Origin: Rhodocyclaceae bacterium
GTDB taxonomy: Bacteria > Pseudomonadota > Gammaproteobacteria > Burkholderiales > Rhodocyclaceae
Direction of reading: 5' to 3'
DNA: 52,906 nucleotides
Assembly (NCBI GenBank): GCA_008080565.1
Contig: VIKE01000004.1
Coordinates: 1 to 52,906, forward strand
Part shown: positions 51,972 through 52,906 of the stretch, piece by piece
Numbering within the stretch: the stretch's first letter is position 1
Layout of the letters: each line of letters opens with the position of its first letter
Made by a program: the position numbers and the translations under genes
Notes under the pieces: model-generated
Told to the model about the DNA's origin: nothing
The model's input: the letters and a program-made list of their open reading frames with translations, nothing else
The model's database searches: none

Positions 51972-52004
51972 CCGGCGGTTCCAGCCCCGCTGCCATGCGG
52001 CAGA

Positions 52005-52040
52005 ATTTCAAAATCGCGGCTTTTTTCCGGTTGACCGTGG
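52005..52040 (-). repeat. dispersed 36-bp element, intergenic copy
   Basis: Reverse orientation: block 1 at 52027-52040 exact, 7-base spacer CTTTTTT, block 2 at 52005-52019 with several differences (ATTTCAAAATCGCGG). It lies between two convergent genes. Confidence 0.8.
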
Positions 52041-52054
52041 CAAACACCGGCCGC

Positions 52055-52633
52055 TCAGCGAGTCTCGTCCTCATACTGCCGGCGCAGCCGGTTGAGGCCC
52101 TGCTGGTAGGCTTCGGCATCGCCAAAATCGCAGAAATTGGGGTAGAAATCATGGGCCGCCTTGATGCGGCGGGCGTGCTTGATCGGACACCAGTACTGCT
52201 CGGTGCGCGCCGCCACTTCCCGCGTATAGGCGGCGACACCGTTGCCGTATGAGCAGTAGAAGCAATTGAATTTTTCGATGACGTTGAGGTAGGGCAGATC
52301 CCGGCGGTCAAAAACCATGTACTCCGACCGCTTGACCTTGGGAATCCGGTACACCGGAAAGCAGATGGTCTGATAGATGGAGACGAAAATATCCATGAAC
52401 ATGAAGGGAATCCAGCCCAGGTAAATGAGCGGCGCGGTGAGCGCGACGAGCAAGCGGGTCCGCAGCAGGAAGCGGAACAGCCCGGTCTTGTAGCGGCGCT
52501 GCTGGCGCAGGAACTCCTCGGCCAACTCGATTCTTTTTTGCGCCCACTCGTCGCGGGTCTGGCGGTATTCCTCTTCGAGCTCGTCCTGCAGGACGCGGAT
52601 TTTCGCCAGCAGTTCGTCGATATTCTTGTCCAT
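52055..52633 (-). CDS. conserved membrane protein with NCFYCSYGNG motif
   Basis: A 192-residue protein from MDKNIDELLAKIRVLQDELEEEYRQTRDEWAQKR (coiled coil, about residues 1-45), then two membrane helices (about 60-85), then RIPKVKRSEYMVFDRRDLPYLNVIEKFNCFYCSYGNGVAAYTREVAARTEQYWCPIKHARR. The NCFYCSYGNG and YWCPIKH cysteines could bind metal. Conserved unknown protein of betaproteobacteria. The start is taken at the inner ATG because the upstream codons add no similarity; the coiled coil begins there. Confidence 0.82.
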   Translation of the reverse strand: MDKNIDELLAKIRVLQDELEEEYRQTRDEWAQKRIELAEEFLRQQRRYKTGLFRFLLRTRLLVALTAPLIYLGWIPFMFMDIFVSIYQTICFPVYRIPKVKRSEYMVFDRRDLPYLNVIEKFNCFYCSYGNGVAAYTREVAARTEQYWCPIKHARRIKAAHDFYPNFCDFGDAEAYQQGLNRLRRQYEDETR

Positions 52634-52716
52634 GGCCCCTGATCTTTCGCTGGATAGGCGCAGCAAATCTGCACTTCAGCGAGTGTGCCCGATCAGGCGC
52701 CGGGCGTCACGCGCGG

Positions 52717-52906
52717 CTACAGTTCGCAGACGCTCAGCAAGTCGGCTTCCAGTTCGATTTCCATGCCTTTTTCGAGCTTTTTCTCGACGAACATGCCGCG
52801 GTACAAACGGCCGGCGTTCTCGGCTTTCCGGGCATACGGCGTCTCCCAGTCGGCGACGCGGATGCGGACGACGCCACTTTGTTCGTCGCGTTCGGCAACG
52901 CCGTCG
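52717..52906 (-). CDS. unidentified protein, C-terminal part
   Basis: The frame open to the right edge reads DGVAERDEQSGVVRIRVADW and further ETPYARKAENAGRLYRGM before ending ...ELEADLLSVCEL with a TAG at 52717-52719. The N-terminus lies outside the window. It is upstream of the NCFYCSYGNG gene on the same strand. I do not recognise a family; the GC and codon use are normal for this genome. Confidence 0.55.
   Translation of the reverse strand, partial: DGVAERDEQSGVVRIRVADWETPYARKAENAGRLYRGMFVEKKLEKGMEIELEADLLSVCEL

Overview
The window is about 53 kb of high-GC DNA. It reads as a chromosome segment of a betaproteobacterium, most likely Rhodocyclaceae (Dechloromonas/Azonexus-like). Pointers are the tRNA-Tyr/Gly/Thr cluster at the left edge, a PhaM-type polyhydroxybutyrate granule protein, a PEP-CTERM surface protein, and the cytochrome c, LivKHMGF and indolepyruvate oxidoreductase genes. 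The lineage is inferred from gene content and was not tested by a search.

Layout. 1-290: three tRNAs. 387-6.1 kb: cytochrome c, a LysE-family exporter, ilvD broken by an internal deletion, lgt, a VOC protein, an unknown helical protein and a GAF protein. 6.15-12.9 kb (minus): htpX, then a heavy-metal RND operon (outer-membrane, adaptor and pump genes) ending in a PII-like gene. 12.99-17.8 kb (plus): nhaR-like regulator, D,D-carboxypeptidase, D-amino-acid aminotransferase, DUF493, lipB, lipA. 17.9-26.5 kb: PEP-CTERM protein, small envelope proteins, a CoA transferase, RlmL- and RlmA-like methyltransferases, hemJ-like gene, a YeeZ-like epimerase and a flavin/2Fe-2S reductase. 26.45-31.4 kb (minus): livKHMGF with the rlmA-like gene. 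31.5-36 kb (plus): GNAT-PilZ protein, D-lactate dehydrogenase-type flavoprotein and a Cache sensor kinase. 36.2-39.6 kb: fused indolepyruvate ferredoxin oxidoreductase.

39.6-44.1 kb is an accessory island. It holds integron gene cassettes with no integrase in view, two recognisable attC sites, and an IS110/IS1111-family element sitting inside the second attC. The non-coding flank of that IS carries short segments matching both target halves and both IS ends, arranged as expected for a bridge (seek) RNA. 44.3-52.9 kb returns to core-like genes: a membrane methyltransferase, a hybrid kinase with a degenerate receiver and its convergent LuxR-type regulator, phaM, an AEC transporter, nfeD plus a paraslipin, and a PQQ-type sugar dehydrogenase.

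The most unusual signal is a dispersed element of about 36 bp found ten times. It has a 14-base block (CCACGGTCAACCGG), a spacer of seven mostly A/T bases and a 15-base block (GGCCAAAATTGAAAT). Copies lie between genes and also inside genes: one encodes the first residues of LivM, one is read in frame in an interdomain linker of the indolepyruvate oxidoreductase, one supplies a stop codon and one a start codon.
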